Below are positions 34,930 to 44,048 of a stretch of 64,000 nt of DNA, piece by piece. The stretch's first letter is position 1. The number at the start of each line of letters is the position of its first letter. Location: IMG/VR virus record IMGVR_UViG_3300048583_000155, positions 1 through 64,000 of that record. One strand, given 5' to 3'. Below the pieces are notes generated by a model. It saw only the letters and a list, made by a program, of their open reading frames with translations. It did no database searches and was not told the origin of the DNA. The translations under genes and the position numbers were made by a program. Source of the stretch: a virus.

Positions 34930-35792
34930 TATTTTTTCGGTTTAAGTCGTTCTTTTAATTCATTGTAAAACGCAACACCTTCTTCACTTTTCACAAACTC
35001 AACGAATTTCTCGTATGGTTTTGCGTTTGCCTGTGGAGGCCAAGTAAATACCGTGTTTCCGTTTGAGATAATCTTTCTAGCCTGCATGTCAATGGTAACG
35101 AAACCCTTCTTGACTGCCTGATCCGCGATCTCCATGATGTTAAGGTCGGTATTTTCAACCATTGCAAGGAAATCTTTTGGATTGTCTTCTGCAAACTGTT
35201 CGATCTGCATTCTCAACTCATCCTCATCCGGGCTTGCTGTTCCAAACAATCCGATGGAAATCTTTCTCAACATGGAAAGGCTTAATTCCTGAGACTGTTT
35301 AACTGCGTCAACCCGAAGGTTTCTTGACGCTCTTTCAGCAAGTCTTTCCTTCTTAAAGTCTTTTCTTTTGAATATGACCGGCTGATCCGTGTCTCTGTAC
35401 TCATTAGACTCATTCCAATTACACATCTCCATGTAGAGATACTGCCTGTCATGATCCTTTCTTCCGCCTACCAATGTGATTGAACCGGCATCTTTACTGT
35501 GGAATATCACCTCTCCGAATATCGGAACCCCGCCAACCCCGTTTCCTGTAATAAAAGCAATATCAACCCATTCAGCGTCTTCTCCTTTACCCCAAGAAAC
35601 CCTGTCCTGTGGAGGAATACCTAGCTGAAACGGAATCTGCAATCTCTTTTTCCTTGGGTCTTTTTCAGGGTCCGTAGGATCAGGCTGAAGATTGAATAAT
35701 TCATAAGTCACCTTTTCTCCTTTTTTTAGTTTTGGCAAGGGAAACTTCTTTTGGCAAGCGTCGCTTACCTCATAGAATTTGATTTTGTTCAT
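34929..35792 (-). CDS. unknown structural protein (287 aa) after the capsid gene
   Basis: No family was recognised. The N-terminal part is beta-rich with ITGNGVGGVPIFGEVIFHSK. The C-terminal half is helical and charged. It is separated from the major capsid gene by a strong terminator, so its level should be lower. A head-completion or head-surface role is possible. Confidence 0.5.
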   Translation of the reverse strand: MNKIKFYEVSDACQKKFPLPKLKKGEKVTYELFNLQPDPTDPEKDPRKKRLQIPFQLGIPPQDRVSWGKGEDAEWVDIAFITGNGVGGVPIFGEVIFHSKDAGSITLVGGRKDHDRQYLYMEMCNWNESNEYRDTDQPVIFKRKDFKKERLAERASRNLRVDAVKQSQELSLSMLRKISIGLFGTASPDEDELRMQIEQFAEDNPKDFLAMVENTDLNIMEIADQAVKKGFVTIDMQARKIISNGNTVFTWPPQANAKPYEKFVEFVKSEEGVAFYNELKERLKPKK

Positions 35793-35799
35793 AAGTATA

Positions 35800-35828
35800 A
35801 ATTTAAAAAGAGGGGGTCAGGCCCCCTC
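35800..35828 (-). terminator. strong rho-independent terminator after the major capsid gene
   Basis: On the - strand GAGGGGG and CCCCCTC form a 7-bp GC stem with a 5-nt loop (35810-35828), followed by TTTTTAAATTT. It starts 4 bp after the capsid stop codon. It should end or attenuate most capsid transcripts before the fibre genes. Confidence 0.85.
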
Positions 35829-35831
35829 CGG

Positions 35832-37157
35832 TTAGAATGTGTTGATTCCGAAATGCTCAAGACCAACGAACTCAGTTCCTTGCCATGTAGTGAACGTGGT
35901 GTTCAACTCCATTACATCAGAAGTAGGCGTTGGGGCCAAGCCACCTGTCAATACTTCATGGTATTGATCGGTTCTGTTTACAGTCAATCCTTTTGCGGCA
36001 GGAGCCTCAAAGTACCTGATTCTGAACCTGTCTTTCTTCTCAGCGTCATACTGGGTTTTAACCTTGTCTCCGGGGATAAAGAATACAGTAGAAGGATAGG
36101 TAAATGAAGTAGCGGCAGTGATCTGTGGATTGTCAAGGGCAGCCATTTTCTTCTTGTGGAAGGTTCTGTCGTAGATTCTGAATGAATCAAAACCCAATTG
36201 GATTGCTCTTTTCTTTCCATCCATTCCGTTGAATGAATTATAAACCACACCACCTGCTTTTACACCTTCAAGCTCAGTCAACCAATCATCGAAGAAGTTG
36301 CCCATATCAGGACCGCAAAGCGCCCAATATTCCATAGGTCCCCTAGCTTGGTCAAAAGCTCTGTTGAAAGCTCTAAAATCAGTTCTAAAGTTAGCAGTAG
36401 TATCTGTTCTCAATCCCAAAGAAGTACCTGACCCTCTAGTGGCTTTTTCAAGACCTTGAGTAGTGTAAACTGTTGCTCCGTTCGCATCGGTGAAAGAACC
36501 TTTCTCGCCCAAAAGGATCGCATAAGCAATATCCATTTTAAATCTTCCAAATACATCATTTACTCCTTTGATGTAGTAGTAAGGCTTACCTTCAAACATA
36601 ACTTCCACTTTCTCGAAAGCCGCGATATCAGTTACAGAATACTTCTGCTTGATGATCTGCACGTTGTTTTCATACTGAATAGTCGGATACTTGTAGCCGA
36701 TATTTGCTCCTGTTCCTTCTGCGTAAGCATTGGAGAAGAAGGTCACTTTATCAGTAGATACCAAAGCAGCGTGGGCGATACTACCTGCCGCAAGCGGTTT
36801 TACAGTAATGTTGTTTCCTGATACTGCGGTTACAACTGACCTATGTCTTCCTGCTGTCAACATCATCATTCCAACAATAGGCTTAACTGAACCTGCTGTC
36901 AATGGAATAACTGATTGAGCGCCGGCTGCCGGTTGTGCTGCTCCTGCGGCATCAACAATAGCTGCTGAGTGCAATCTTGTGTTGGCATGGTAAACATACT
37001 CTTTTACGGCTGTTGGCACGTACCTGTCGCAAAGGTCCATGATGTCAACGATGGTTTCTTCCTCGTTGAACAAATCGACGACCTTGTTCATAATCTCGCG
37101 CTGCTTCATAAAGTTGATAGCAGACACGTATGTTGAATTCATTTGTCCGGGTGTCAT
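35832..37157 (-). CDS. major capsid protein
   Basis: The 441-residue protein follows a scaffold-like gene and carries features of HK97-fold capsid proteins: an N-terminal helix (residues 15-60), an E-loop-like Ala/Gly-rich region and a long mixed core. Near residues 240-290 LGLRTDTTANFRTDFRAFNRAFDQARGPMEYWAL matches the spine-helix region of Bacteroidota podovirus capsids. Its own terminator and position after portal and scaffold support this call. The exact family is not confirmed. Confidence 0.8.
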   Translation of the reverse strand: MTPGQMNSTYVSAINFMKQREIMNKVVDLFNEEETIVDIMDLCDRYVPTAVKEYVYHANTRLHSAAIVDAAGAAQPAAGAQSVIPLTAGSVKPIVGMMMLTAGRHRSVVTAVSGNNITVKPLAAGSIAHAALVSTDKVTFFSNAYAEGTGANIGYKYPTIQYENNVQIIKQKYSVTDIAAFEKVEVMFEGKPYYYIKGVNDVFGRFKMDIAYAILLGEKGSFTDANGATVYTTQGLEKATRGSGTSLGLRTDTTANFRTDFRAFNRAFDQARGPMEYWALCGPDMGNFFDDWLTELEGVKAGGVVYNSFNGMDGKKRAIQLGFDSFRIYDRTFHKKKMAALDNPQITAATSFTYPSTVFFIPGDKVKTQYDAEKKDRFRIRYFEAPAAKGLTVNRTDQYHEVLTGGLAPTPTSDVMELNTTFTTWQGTEFVGLEHFGINTF

Positions 37158-37160
37158 TTT

Positions 37161-38150
37161 TTATCTTTTTTGTGAGAACGCGTTCATGAGTCCTTCCTCA
37201 AATGTGGAATATCCGGGATTCTGTGGTTGCGGATTGGAATTGCTAGGATTTTTCAAGTCCTGTACCAAATCTTTTCTGCCAAGGCTCTTTCCAAAGTCGA
37301 TCCATGACTGTCTCATTTGATCGGGGTTTTGTTCATAAGCGGCCACATCAATCCATTTTTGGACATTTGGTTTACCGTTTTCAACGAATCCGTTCAGGAA
37401 ACTGTTGATGTCGACTATGGATTCTGCGATTGCGTTCACGTCGTTGACCTTGAAAGCAAACTCACCGTCCGGTGTCTGATAAACTAATTTACCCTTTTCC
37501 GTGAGGTTTTTGATCTCAGGTAAACTGTTCACTGTTTTTCTTAATGAATCCAAATCAACAGGTTGTTCCTGTCTTTTTGGTTGCAGGTATTGTTCCCTTT
37601 CGGAAAGTTTTGCCTGTCTGTATTTAGAGGCTTCCATCTCCCTTTTTGCATTGTAAATTACAAGCTCATCCTCATCCAAATCCTCTGGGTCGAATTTTGC
37701 GACCTCTTTGTTCCACATTTTTTCAACAATCTTCGGGTCGTACTCGGCGTTTTCCTCGAAGAATTTTTTCTTCATAATCTCATCAGTTGACATTCCTTCC
37801 CAATTGACCGCGTATGCCTTGAAAAATGGATCAAGGTCGCCGTTTGAATTGTAAGTATCAACTACTTTTTTAATGAAATCATCCTTAAAAGCGGGTTCTG
37901 ACGGTTTATTAATGAAGTCGTTTACCTCATCCCAAGATTTGAATTTCCCACCGAATTTATCAGTAGGAAAGTCGTTTACAGGCTCCTGTTCAATAGGTCC
38001 TTGTGATACGGGTTCTTGGGTTATTTCTTGCTGAATAGGTGTTTCAGCGACCACTTCCTGAACAGGTTGCTCCTGTGGAGCTTCTTGTTCCATTACTGCT
38101 CCCCCTTGGGAGACTTTACTGAATTCTGCGGCTAATCCTGTGAAATCCAT
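37161..38150 (-). CDS. putative scaffolding protein
   Basis: The 329-residue protein has a Gln/Glu/Pro-rich disordered N terminus (residues 20-60), charged helical regions in the middle, and a helical C terminus with a short basic end (FSQKR). An acidic, helical protein directly upstream of the major capsid gene is typical of phage scaffolds, which shape the procapsid and then leave. There is no sequence motif to prove it. Confidence 0.7.
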   Translation of the reverse strand: MDFTGLAAEFSKVSQGGAVMEQEAPQEQPVQEVVAETPIQQEITQEPVSQGPIEQEPVNDFPTDKFGGKFKSWDEVNDFINKPSEPAFKDDFIKKVVDTYNSNGDLDPFFKAYAVNWEGMSTDEIMKKKFFEENAEYDPKIVEKMWNKEVAKFDPEDLDEDELVIYNAKREMEASKYRQAKLSEREQYLQPKRQEQPVDLDSLRKTVNSLPEIKNLTEKGKLVYQTPDGEFAFKVNDVNAIAESIVDINSFLNGFVENGKPNVQKWIDVAAYEQNPDQMRQSWIDFGKSLGRKDLVQDLKNPSNSNPQPQNPGYSTFEEGLMNAFSQKR

Positions 38151-38169
38151 GCCCTAATTTAAGTTTAAT

Positions 38170-40413
38170 TTATGAATTATTTGAATTTTGCTCCATTTGT
38201 TTTACTACCTGCTTACCTTGGTTCTCAACTTGCTTGGTAATAATCCTACCCTCTTCGCGTTGGGTTCCTTCTGCGTATCTAGCCTGCAACTCCATTGCTT
38301 TGAGTTTTTGCTTCTCTTGGCTTTCAGTAAGCATGTATTGGGTTTTCAATTGATAATCCAACTGCATAGTCTGTTGTTTAGCTTGTTCCGCCATCAAAGC
38401 GCTTTGCTGTTGAACCTTTCCGTTCTCCTGAATAAGCATTTGCTGATTCTGTTGTTCGATTTGCTTGTTCTTTTTTACGAAGTAAGCGAGTACCGCAGAA
38501 CGTTCTTTGAGGTTGTCGATTGTGTCGAGATAGACTTTATCAGCAATAGTAATTTGCCCCGCTTGTAATGCGATCTGCATGTCAGCGATATAGTTCTGTT
38601 TTTCTTCATCGGATGGCAAATCTTCTAGTTTAATCGAAAGCTCATGTACGCTTATATCGGCGAGTGTCTGCCAAAATCTCTGAGTATTTACCCCGAGAGA
38701 AGTCATATAAGGCTTCATTCCTTTTGCAAAAGCGTCCTGCATTCTGATACATAGCCCCGAAGCGACGCTTTCGTTGATGTGTTTGGCTGCCTTGGTGATA
38801 TGATAAAGCGCATTTGAAGTACTTTGTAAAGCAATATTCGCTACACCGTTCAGCATTCTAGGATCAGGCGTACTTCCATCGGTAACTTCGTTGAATCCGA
38901 TGTTATCCCTCAACAACTGCATATAACCATTAATAAGCCCGACCAACTGATTCACCTCTCCCATTACCTGAGATTGGATATTTTGAATCGGTACATTGGC
39001 AAACGGCTCCCCATCCTCAGTTCTTGACCGGTAAGGAAAATCACCTCTCTGTCTATAAAGTTCTAGGATTTTCAAAGGTTTCCATTTCTCACCGGCACTT
39101 CCGAGATTGACGTTATCGAGCGCTGACAAATCAAATGCAATCCCCGGAGGCACTATGTTCAGTATAAGGTTTTGAAGTTTCAACCAAGCAATCTGAATTT
39201 GGTCAGCAACCGGAATCATTGACTCCACAACTCCAAAGAATCTCATCTGATCTTGTGAGGGAGCAAAAGCATGGAATGAAGATTGGGTATCCCTGAGCGA
39301 GTTTTTAGCCCGTTTCATATCAGTCTCTAGCCCATAATCATAAATAAAATCAGTACCAATAATCCACTTTGCTTTATAAATCACCTTGTATTCGGCAGAT
39401 TCATACTTTTCTCCTTTATCTTTTTTCCAAAAATCTGCTTTCCTGACATCAAGGTTTCCTGCTGAATTGACTCTTTTTTCAAAAACTTTTGTATTAATAC
39501 TATCGAATTCAATATCAACAACATTAATCTTATCGTCATCCCAAGGTCTTGACGGTCTTTGGTAAGCACTTTCTTCCCATCTTCCGCGAGTTTTTGACTT
39601 TTCTACAATTTGAGCCATCTCCTCCTCATTAAACCCACCTTCTCTTCGTACATCCTCTGCTGTTTTTGGAAGTACTTCATACCTGTACTTCGCATCTGAA
39701 AAATCATATTCTTCCGAATAAGAGCAAGCAAAAGCATAAGGTTTTACGTGCCGGACTTTGATTTTTCCGTTCTCATCGAAGTATTCTTTGACTATCGCAT
39801 AACCGAAATTAAAAATATCCTCTTTTATCCTCTCTTCAATCTGCTCGTATTTATTGTTATCAAACACAAGTTTCAAACCGTGTTCGACCTCGATTGCTGC
39901 TTGGTGCTTATAAGAAAACTCTCTTTTGATTCTTAACTCTTCCAATGACTGCGGTTCACCTTCTTCCATCCCGAGCATCTGAGCGATATTTGGAATGTCA
40001 CCCAACTGATCCATCAAATCAATTTTGGCTTTCTGTTCAGCGAAGTAACTTTCTTCCTGATCTCTCGCGAGTGAATCAATCGCTTTTGCCGTGATGTTGT
40101 ATTTTACTTTATTCAGTTTCCCGAGAGCTATTTTCTTGAACTTTGGGATAAAAGGAACTATCGTGTAGTCAAGCTGAATGAATCTTTCGGTTCTGTCGTT
40201 TGCGTCCTTTGGCTCAAATCTGGTCTGATAAGGAGTGATTGACTGATTTCCATTAGAGTAATCTATGAGTTTTCTCAGGTTTTCCCTACCGTGATAAAAA
40301 AAATTCCTGCCGACACCTCTACTTTCCTCATACGCCGCTTTAACGTACTGAAGAATCCATTTACTATCCTTTTTTGCAGGATCAATATCGTGCCTCGGAA
40401 ATATTTGTTTCAT
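38170..40413 (-). CDS. portal protein
   Basis: The 747-residue protein lies between terL and the scaffold gene. It has an N-terminal helical part, an alpha/beta core (VKPYAFACSYSEEYDFSDAKYRYEVLP), a long central helix region and a Gln-rich C-terminal coiled coil (residues 650-745) that could form the barrel. Length and layout match portals of crAss-like and Cellulophaga podoviruses. It forms the ring through which DNA enters the head. Confidence 0.82.
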   Translation of the reverse strand: MKQIFPRHDIDPAKKDSKWILQYVKAAYEESRGVGRNFFYHGRENLRKLIDYSNGNQSITPYQTRFEPKDANDRTERFIQLDYTIVPFIPKFKKIALGKLNKVKYNITAKAIDSLARDQEESYFAEQKAKIDLMDQLGDIPNIAQMLGMEEGEPQSLEELRIKREFSYKHQAAIEVEHGLKLVFDNNKYEQIEERIKEDIFNFGYAIVKEYFDENGKIKVRHVKPYAFACSYSEEYDFSDAKYRYEVLPKTAEDVRREGGFNEEEMAQIVEKSKTRGRWEESAYQRPSRPWDDDKINVVDIEFDSINTKVFEKRVNSAGNLDVRKADFWKKDKGEKYESAEYKVIYKAKWIIGTDFIYDYGLETDMKRAKNSLRDTQSSFHAFAPSQDQMRFFGVVESMIPVADQIQIAWLKLQNLILNIVPPGIAFDLSALDNVNLGSAGEKWKPLKILELYRQRGDFPYRSRTEDGEPFANVPIQNIQSQVMGEVNQLVGLINGYMQLLRDNIGFNEVTDGSTPDPRMLNGVANIALQSTSNALYHITKAAKHINESVASGLCIRMQDAFAKGMKPYMTSLGVNTQRFWQTLADISVHELSIKLEDLPSDEEKQNYIADMQIALQAGQITIADKVYLDTIDNLKERSAVLAYFVKKNKQIEQQNQQMLIQENGKVQQQSALMAEQAKQQTMQLDYQLKTQYMLTESQEKQKLKAMELQARYAEGTQREEGRIITKQVENQGKQVVKQMEQNSNNS

Positions 40414-42437
40414 TTATAAGTATAAAATACGTCTTGGATGTCAAGATAATCCTCTTTTTTGGTTTTTTCAACTTTTGACATAAATCTATTTGCGGCAATC
40501 AGGTTATACCCCGATGTCATGCCTAAGTCAAACTTGGTTGTTTTGTTTATGTCAAACTTAATCCACTCCTCAATAAGATCAATACTGTCCTCGTTGTCGA
40601 TACAATCTTCTATATACTGAAGGGTGTGATTGACTATCTCCAAATGGGAACCGGGTGTTCCGGGAATACCGGGTTCTTTTCTACCATCCAAATGTATTAA
40701 AAATTTTGAGAAATTCATATCAAAACGATTTCTGCCGTCGCACCACTCAGCAAACCCCGGCTTGTTGTTTTCATAGAGTATGTCACCCCCAAAAAACCAA
40801 CATGCCATTATTATATCTTCATAAAGAATTGAAGGTGTTTTTGGTCGGTTGGCGTAGGTCAAGACAAACTTGTCTGAGTCAAACGGAAACCTGCTGTCAA
40901 ACTTTCTAAAAGCCGAAATACCGCCATTAGATTTTCTTCCGTCTTCGGTAGTTTTATGATCGAAAGGGTCAGTTGCCAAGCAGAATCTCATTTTGTTTCT
41001 CGGAATAGGCACTGTGGTTCCTCCGACTTGGTTCCATAAATTAGGGTCGCCCAAGTCAAGGCTTTTATGCAACTTGAACTTACCGTTTTTCTTTTCTACG
41101 AACACCACCCCTTTCCAAATATCATTCGGGTTTACTAATTTGAAATCTCCGGTTCGCCATTTTGATTCGATTGTCGTCAGTATGTCATATCTATCTTCCA
41201 ACAACTCCAAATTGTAATGACAATCCTTAGATTGAGGTCTGAACGCATCTTTTGGGGACAACGGGTATTTTCTTTTATAATCAGAAACAGCTTTCTGATC
41301 TCCACCTAACCCTTGGATTGTGTTTAAGATAGTCTGCTCGTTTTTTAACTTATCGCACTTCCCGTATTTATCAAGACCTCTAGTTTCGGCAGCACTGATA
41401 AAATACCTGTAAAGCCCTGATTTGGTATGCCCGTTACTATCTCTTTTCTCAGGGTCAGAATCATCCCATAAATCCATGTAACACTGAAGTTTACCTTCAA
41501 TTTCTTCTACAGTCGAGGTCAGAAGAGCTTTCCCTATTATTCTTTCGGTAATATTATCAACCAAGCACTCTTTTACAACCCTAAATCTTTCATATATATC
41601 TACCTCTTCAGTTTTAAACACCTCGTCATGGAGCATTGTAATCATTTTTTCGCCATCATACGCGTATAGTCCTGATGGTCGGAAATCAATAATAGATTCT
41701 AGTTCAACCTCCTGCTCCACAGACTTCCCTTTTTGAGAAGTATTAAAAAATCTTATTTCTGATTTAGGAATAGTACCGGAACTTGTGTCATAAACAGGCT
41801 TGAAAAAATGAGGCAGTTTCCTGAATTGAGATACTATCGCCTTGCCAAAAACCTTTTTACCGTCTTGGTTTGTTTTTGATTGTATTCCGGCGTTTGAATG
41901 TGGGGTACGGCTTGCGGGTTCGTATGTGAAAACACCGCCGACATACGTCTTTCCACAACGCCTAGGTCCCATCTCTACCCTTCCGTATGAGCGAGGGTCT
42001 TGCGCGCAGTATTCTAAATGGTAAAATCTTTTTCTATCATAATCAAAGTACCAAGGATATCCAACATCAATCGGCCACCAATTAAGATAAAACCAATGAA
42101 GCCCGGTAATGTAGGTCGGTTCACCATCGTTGTAAAACCAGAAGCCGTTCATTCTCTTAAACCAATGCTCCTTCCTTACTTCCTCACATTCAGATATTAC
42201 ATAATCCCTGTTTCCGGTTTCTTCGATTATCCTTTCTTCTTCCTTGCGCTTTTTGTCGTACCAATCCGGCAATGGTTGTCTTTCCCAAAATTGATTTTTC
42301 TTATTGGACGACCTTGAATAAACACCTGTTTTAACCCACTCACCTGAAAAATTATCATAAACCCAACCAACAGGAGGGATATTAACTATTAAACCTTGTA
42401 ATTCTAACTCCGATGAGTCTTTGTGCTTACGATACAT
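40410..42437 (-). CDS. terL: terminase large subunit
   Basis: The 675-residue packaging motor has an N-terminal segment YITGLHWFYLNWWP (residues 109-122) known from crAss-type terminases, a Walker A motif GPRRCGKT (157-164), a Walker B motif ITMLHDE (266-272) and a C-terminal RNase H-like nuclease domain starting near FCLATDPFDHKT. It cuts and translocates phage DNA. It overlaps the portal by four bases and the upstream HNH gene by 11 bases. Confidence 0.93.
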   Translation of the reverse strand: MYRKHKDSSELELQGLIVNIPPVGWVYDNFSGEWVKTGVYSRSSNKKNQFWERQPLPDWYDKKRKEEERIIEETGNRDYVISECEEVRKEHWFKRMNGFWFYNDGEPTYITGLHWFYLNWWPIDVGYPWYFDYDRKRFYHLEYCAQDPRSYGRVEMGPRRCGKTYVGGVFTYEPASRTPHSNAGIQSKTNQDGKKVFGKAIVSQFRKLPHFFKPVYDTSSGTIPKSEIRFFNTSQKGKSVEQEVELESIIDFRPSGLYAYDGEKMITMLHDEVFKTEEVDIYERFRVVKECLVDNITERIIGKALLTSTVEEIEGKLQCYMDLWDDSDPEKRDSNGHTKSGLYRYFISAAETRGLDKYGKCDKLKNEQTILNTIQGLGGDQKAVSDYKRKYPLSPKDAFRPQSKDCHYNLELLEDRYDILTTIESKWRTGDFKLVNPNDIWKGVVFVEKKNGKFKLHKSLDLGDPNLWNQVGGTTVPIPRNKMRFCLATDPFDHKTTEDGRKSNGGISAFRKFDSRFPFDSDKFVLTYANRPKTPSILYEDIIMACWFFGGDILYENNKPGFAEWCDGRNRFDMNFSKFLIHLDGRKEPGIPGTPGSHLEIVNHTLQYIEDCIDNEDSIDLIEEWIKFDINKTTKFDLGMTSGYNLIAANRFMSKVEKTKKEDYLDIQDVFYTYK

Positions 42438-42960
42438 GAGCCCAATTCCTTCTATTTACCACTAAAGTTACGCAAGTTTGCGAAACATTAAAGTGATCTG
42501 CTATTTGTTGCCTTGTGTATTTTTCAGCCATCTTTCTAATTTCCCTGACTTTTTCTTCATTTAGCTTTGCACCGCCATGAATTTCTCCTTTATATACCTT
42601 TCTTAAACTGTTTTCAAACGCGTGTATCGCATTAAGACTAGCATTACACCATTCTAAGTTTAAGTAATGATTGTTTTGTTTATTTCCATCAATATGATTC
42701 ACTTGATCCAAACCGTCAACTATATCTAAAAACTGTTCAGCTACCAACCTATGTACGGAAAAACTAACCCTATTATCATTTTTACTCAAACTCACGACCA
42801 GATATTTGTTTCCCCTATCACTCATTGCGAGAATCTTTTCCTTATGAACACTCGAAAACCCTGTTGCTCTCTTTATAACCCTATCTATCGACTTAACCCG
42901 ACCAAAACTACTTACTTGATACATTCCTTCGTACCCATTAATGTCTTTCCATATTTCTTC
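42427..42960 (-). CDS. NUMOD4-HNH homing endonuclease
   Basis: The 177-residue protein has a NUMOD4 motif at the N terminus (EIWKDINGYEGMYQVSSFGRVKS), an HNH core (HRLVAEQFL then VNHIDGNKQNNHYLNLEWC) and a C-terminal helix-turn-helix (KLNEEKVREIRKMA, QQIADHFNVSQTCV). This is the architecture of free-standing phage homing endonucleases. The ATG at 42960 puts NUMOD4 at the N terminus; a GTG at 42981 lies inside a hairpin. It is inserted between the late leader and terL. Confidence 0.9.
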   Translation of the reverse strand, partial: EEIWKDINGYEGMYQVSSFGRVKSIDRVIKRATGFSSVHKEKILAMSDRGNKYLVVSLSKNDNRVSFSVHRLVAEQFLDIVDGLDQVNHIDGNKQNNHYLNLEWCNASLNAIHAFENSLRKVYKGEIHGGAKLNEEKVREIRKMAEKYTRQQIADHFNVSQTCVTLVVNRRNWAHVS

Positions 42961-42977
42961 CATAAAACAAACCTGCC

Positions 42978-43054
42978 CCACATCAGAAGGTCAGAGGCTT
43001 CATCCGCGAGGCATTTGGTTTTTAAGTTCTTGTTATCGCTCTGACCCGATGTGG
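42978..43054 (-). ncRNA. structured leader RNA candidate upstream of the late operon
   Basis: An outer stem pairs 42978-42984 with 43048-43054 (7 bp) and an inner stem pairs 42989-42996 with 43039-43046 (8 bp, GGTCAGAG/CTCTGACC), both perfect. An inner hairpin at 42997-43012 is better paired when read on the + strand. The element lies between a terminator and the HNH/terL genes in what should be the 5' leader of the late transcript. It matches no ribozyme or riboswitch class I can recognise. Confidence 0.45.
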
Positions 43055-43087
43055 TAAATATATAAATAATTTTCATAATCGTGTAAT

Positions 43088-43121
43088 AAAAAAACCCCAA
43101 TTCAAAGAAAAGGGGATTTTT
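43088..43121 (-). terminator. bidirectional rho-independent terminator of the replication operon
   Basis: A7-CCCC (43088-43098) pairs with GGGG-A-TTTTT (43112-43121) around a 13-nt loop, with one internal A-A mismatch. T runs lie on both strands, so it can act in either direction. It lies just past the last - strand replication-side gene (stop at 43143) and before the late leader. Confidence 0.7.
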
Positions 43122-43142
43122 GATTGTGTATGTCCATTAACC

Positions 43143-43772
43143 CTACTTTAATTTCTTTGCCACTGACTCCGGTGAAAACCTCACAACCTCAACCACTTTC
43201 TCTTCCAAAACTTTATCTCCGTTGTAGAACTTTTCGTAGAGCATAGTCAAATCAGCATCTACTTTCATAATATTCTCACGGACTTTTTCTTTTAAATTAA
43301 GTGTGGTTACAAGGTCTTTATCGCCCTTTACATCAAACGTATTCTGCATTAGAATCGTGGAATATTGTAGAAATATTGATTCGTTCTGACAAATAATAAA
43401 CCAAGTTCTGTCGTTTTGAAATCTAAGAAACTCGATCACCATATTGATAAAAACAGGATCGGTCATTTCAGTTACAAGCTCTCGGTTTACTCCCGATTCT
43501 TCAATGGATTTTTCCCTTCTGATTTCCAAGTCGGAGAATTTCTTTAGGAATGGGCTAGATTTATCATACATGAACAAAATATAAAGCGCTTTCGAGTTGA
43601 ACACCTGAGCGTTGTTATCGTGTTTTTTCCAAGACGGCAATTCATTCATCTTTGGATTTGAAAGCCTCATATCCATTCCTGAGCCATCCAATTCAAAAGC
43701 AAACTTCGCTTCTAAAATCCAATTAGGAAATTCTAATTTTACCTTTGGGTCTTTGAATTCTTTTGTTTTCAT
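43143..43772 (-). CDS. unknown 209-aa protein upstream of the packaging genes
   Basis: No family was recognised. The protein is helical and charged, with LYILFMYDKSSPFLKKFSDLEIRREKSIEESG in the middle. The position one gene before terL would fit a terminase small subunit, but no DNA-binding motif is evident and a terminator lies between them. It overlaps the DUF6378 gene as ATGA. Confidence 0.5.
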   Translation of the reverse strand: MKTKEFKDPKVKLEFPNWILEAKFAFELDGSGMDMRLSNPKMNELPSWKKHDNNAQVFNSKALYILFMYDKSSPFLKKFSDLEIRREKSIEESGVNRELVTEMTDPVFINMVIEFLRFQNDRTWFIICQNESIFLQYSTILMQNTFDVKGDKDLVTTLNLKEKVRENIMKVDADLTMLYEKFYNGDKVLEEKVVEVVRFSPESVAKKLK

Positions 43773-44023
43773 TGTCCGTTCTCCATTTTTTCAATACACG
43801 CAGCATACCCACAGATATCTACCAAGTTGTCACGCTTTGGTTTATTCATTTGCCGGGCGACCTTCAGCTGAATCATGCACAAAACAACTTCTTCAGGAGT
43901 AACATCTTTTTTCAAAACAGCACTCCACAATTTAGCGATAGTCGTAAAACTTTCGGTTACAGAACCATAATCTTCCTGCCTGTCGCCGTAAACCAATTTT
44001 TGAGCCTCTTCGGTTATTGTCAT
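43769..44023 (-). CDS. DUF6378 phage protein
   Basis: The 84-residue protein matches the DUF6378 pattern: GDRQEDYGSVTESFTTIAKLWSAVLKK at the start, VTPEEVVLCMIQLKVARQ in the middle and KRDNLVDICGYAACIEKM at the end. The family is common in phages and distantly recalls MazG-type helical proteins, but its role is unknown. Its start lies 25 bp from the start of the divergent + strand gene. Confidence 0.85.
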   Translation of the reverse strand: MTITEEAQKLVYGDRQEDYGSVTESFTTIAKLWSAVLKKDVTPEEVVLCMIQLKVARQMNKPKRDNLVDICGYAACIEKMENGQ

Positions 44024-44037
44024 AATTTTAATTTATT

Positions 44038-44045
44038 TATATTTG
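44038..44045 (+). promoter_or_regulatory. -7 box TATATTTG for the lone + strand gene
   Basis: TATATTTG matches TAnnTTTG exactly and ends 3 bp before the ATG at 44049. No clear TTTG -33 box was seen at the right distance, so the promoter is tentative. Confidence 0.35.
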
Positions 44046-44048
44046 TCC

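Noticed and set aside
42912-43100. 62-codon - strand frame through the late leader hairpin into the HNH gene
   Set aside because: It runs out of frame through the HNH start region and through the hairpin; no family or composition supports it.
43143-43772. Terminase small subunit
   Set aside because: Only the position upstream of terL suggests it; no DNA-binding motif is visible and a terminator plus an HNH gene separate the two, so it is left as unknown.
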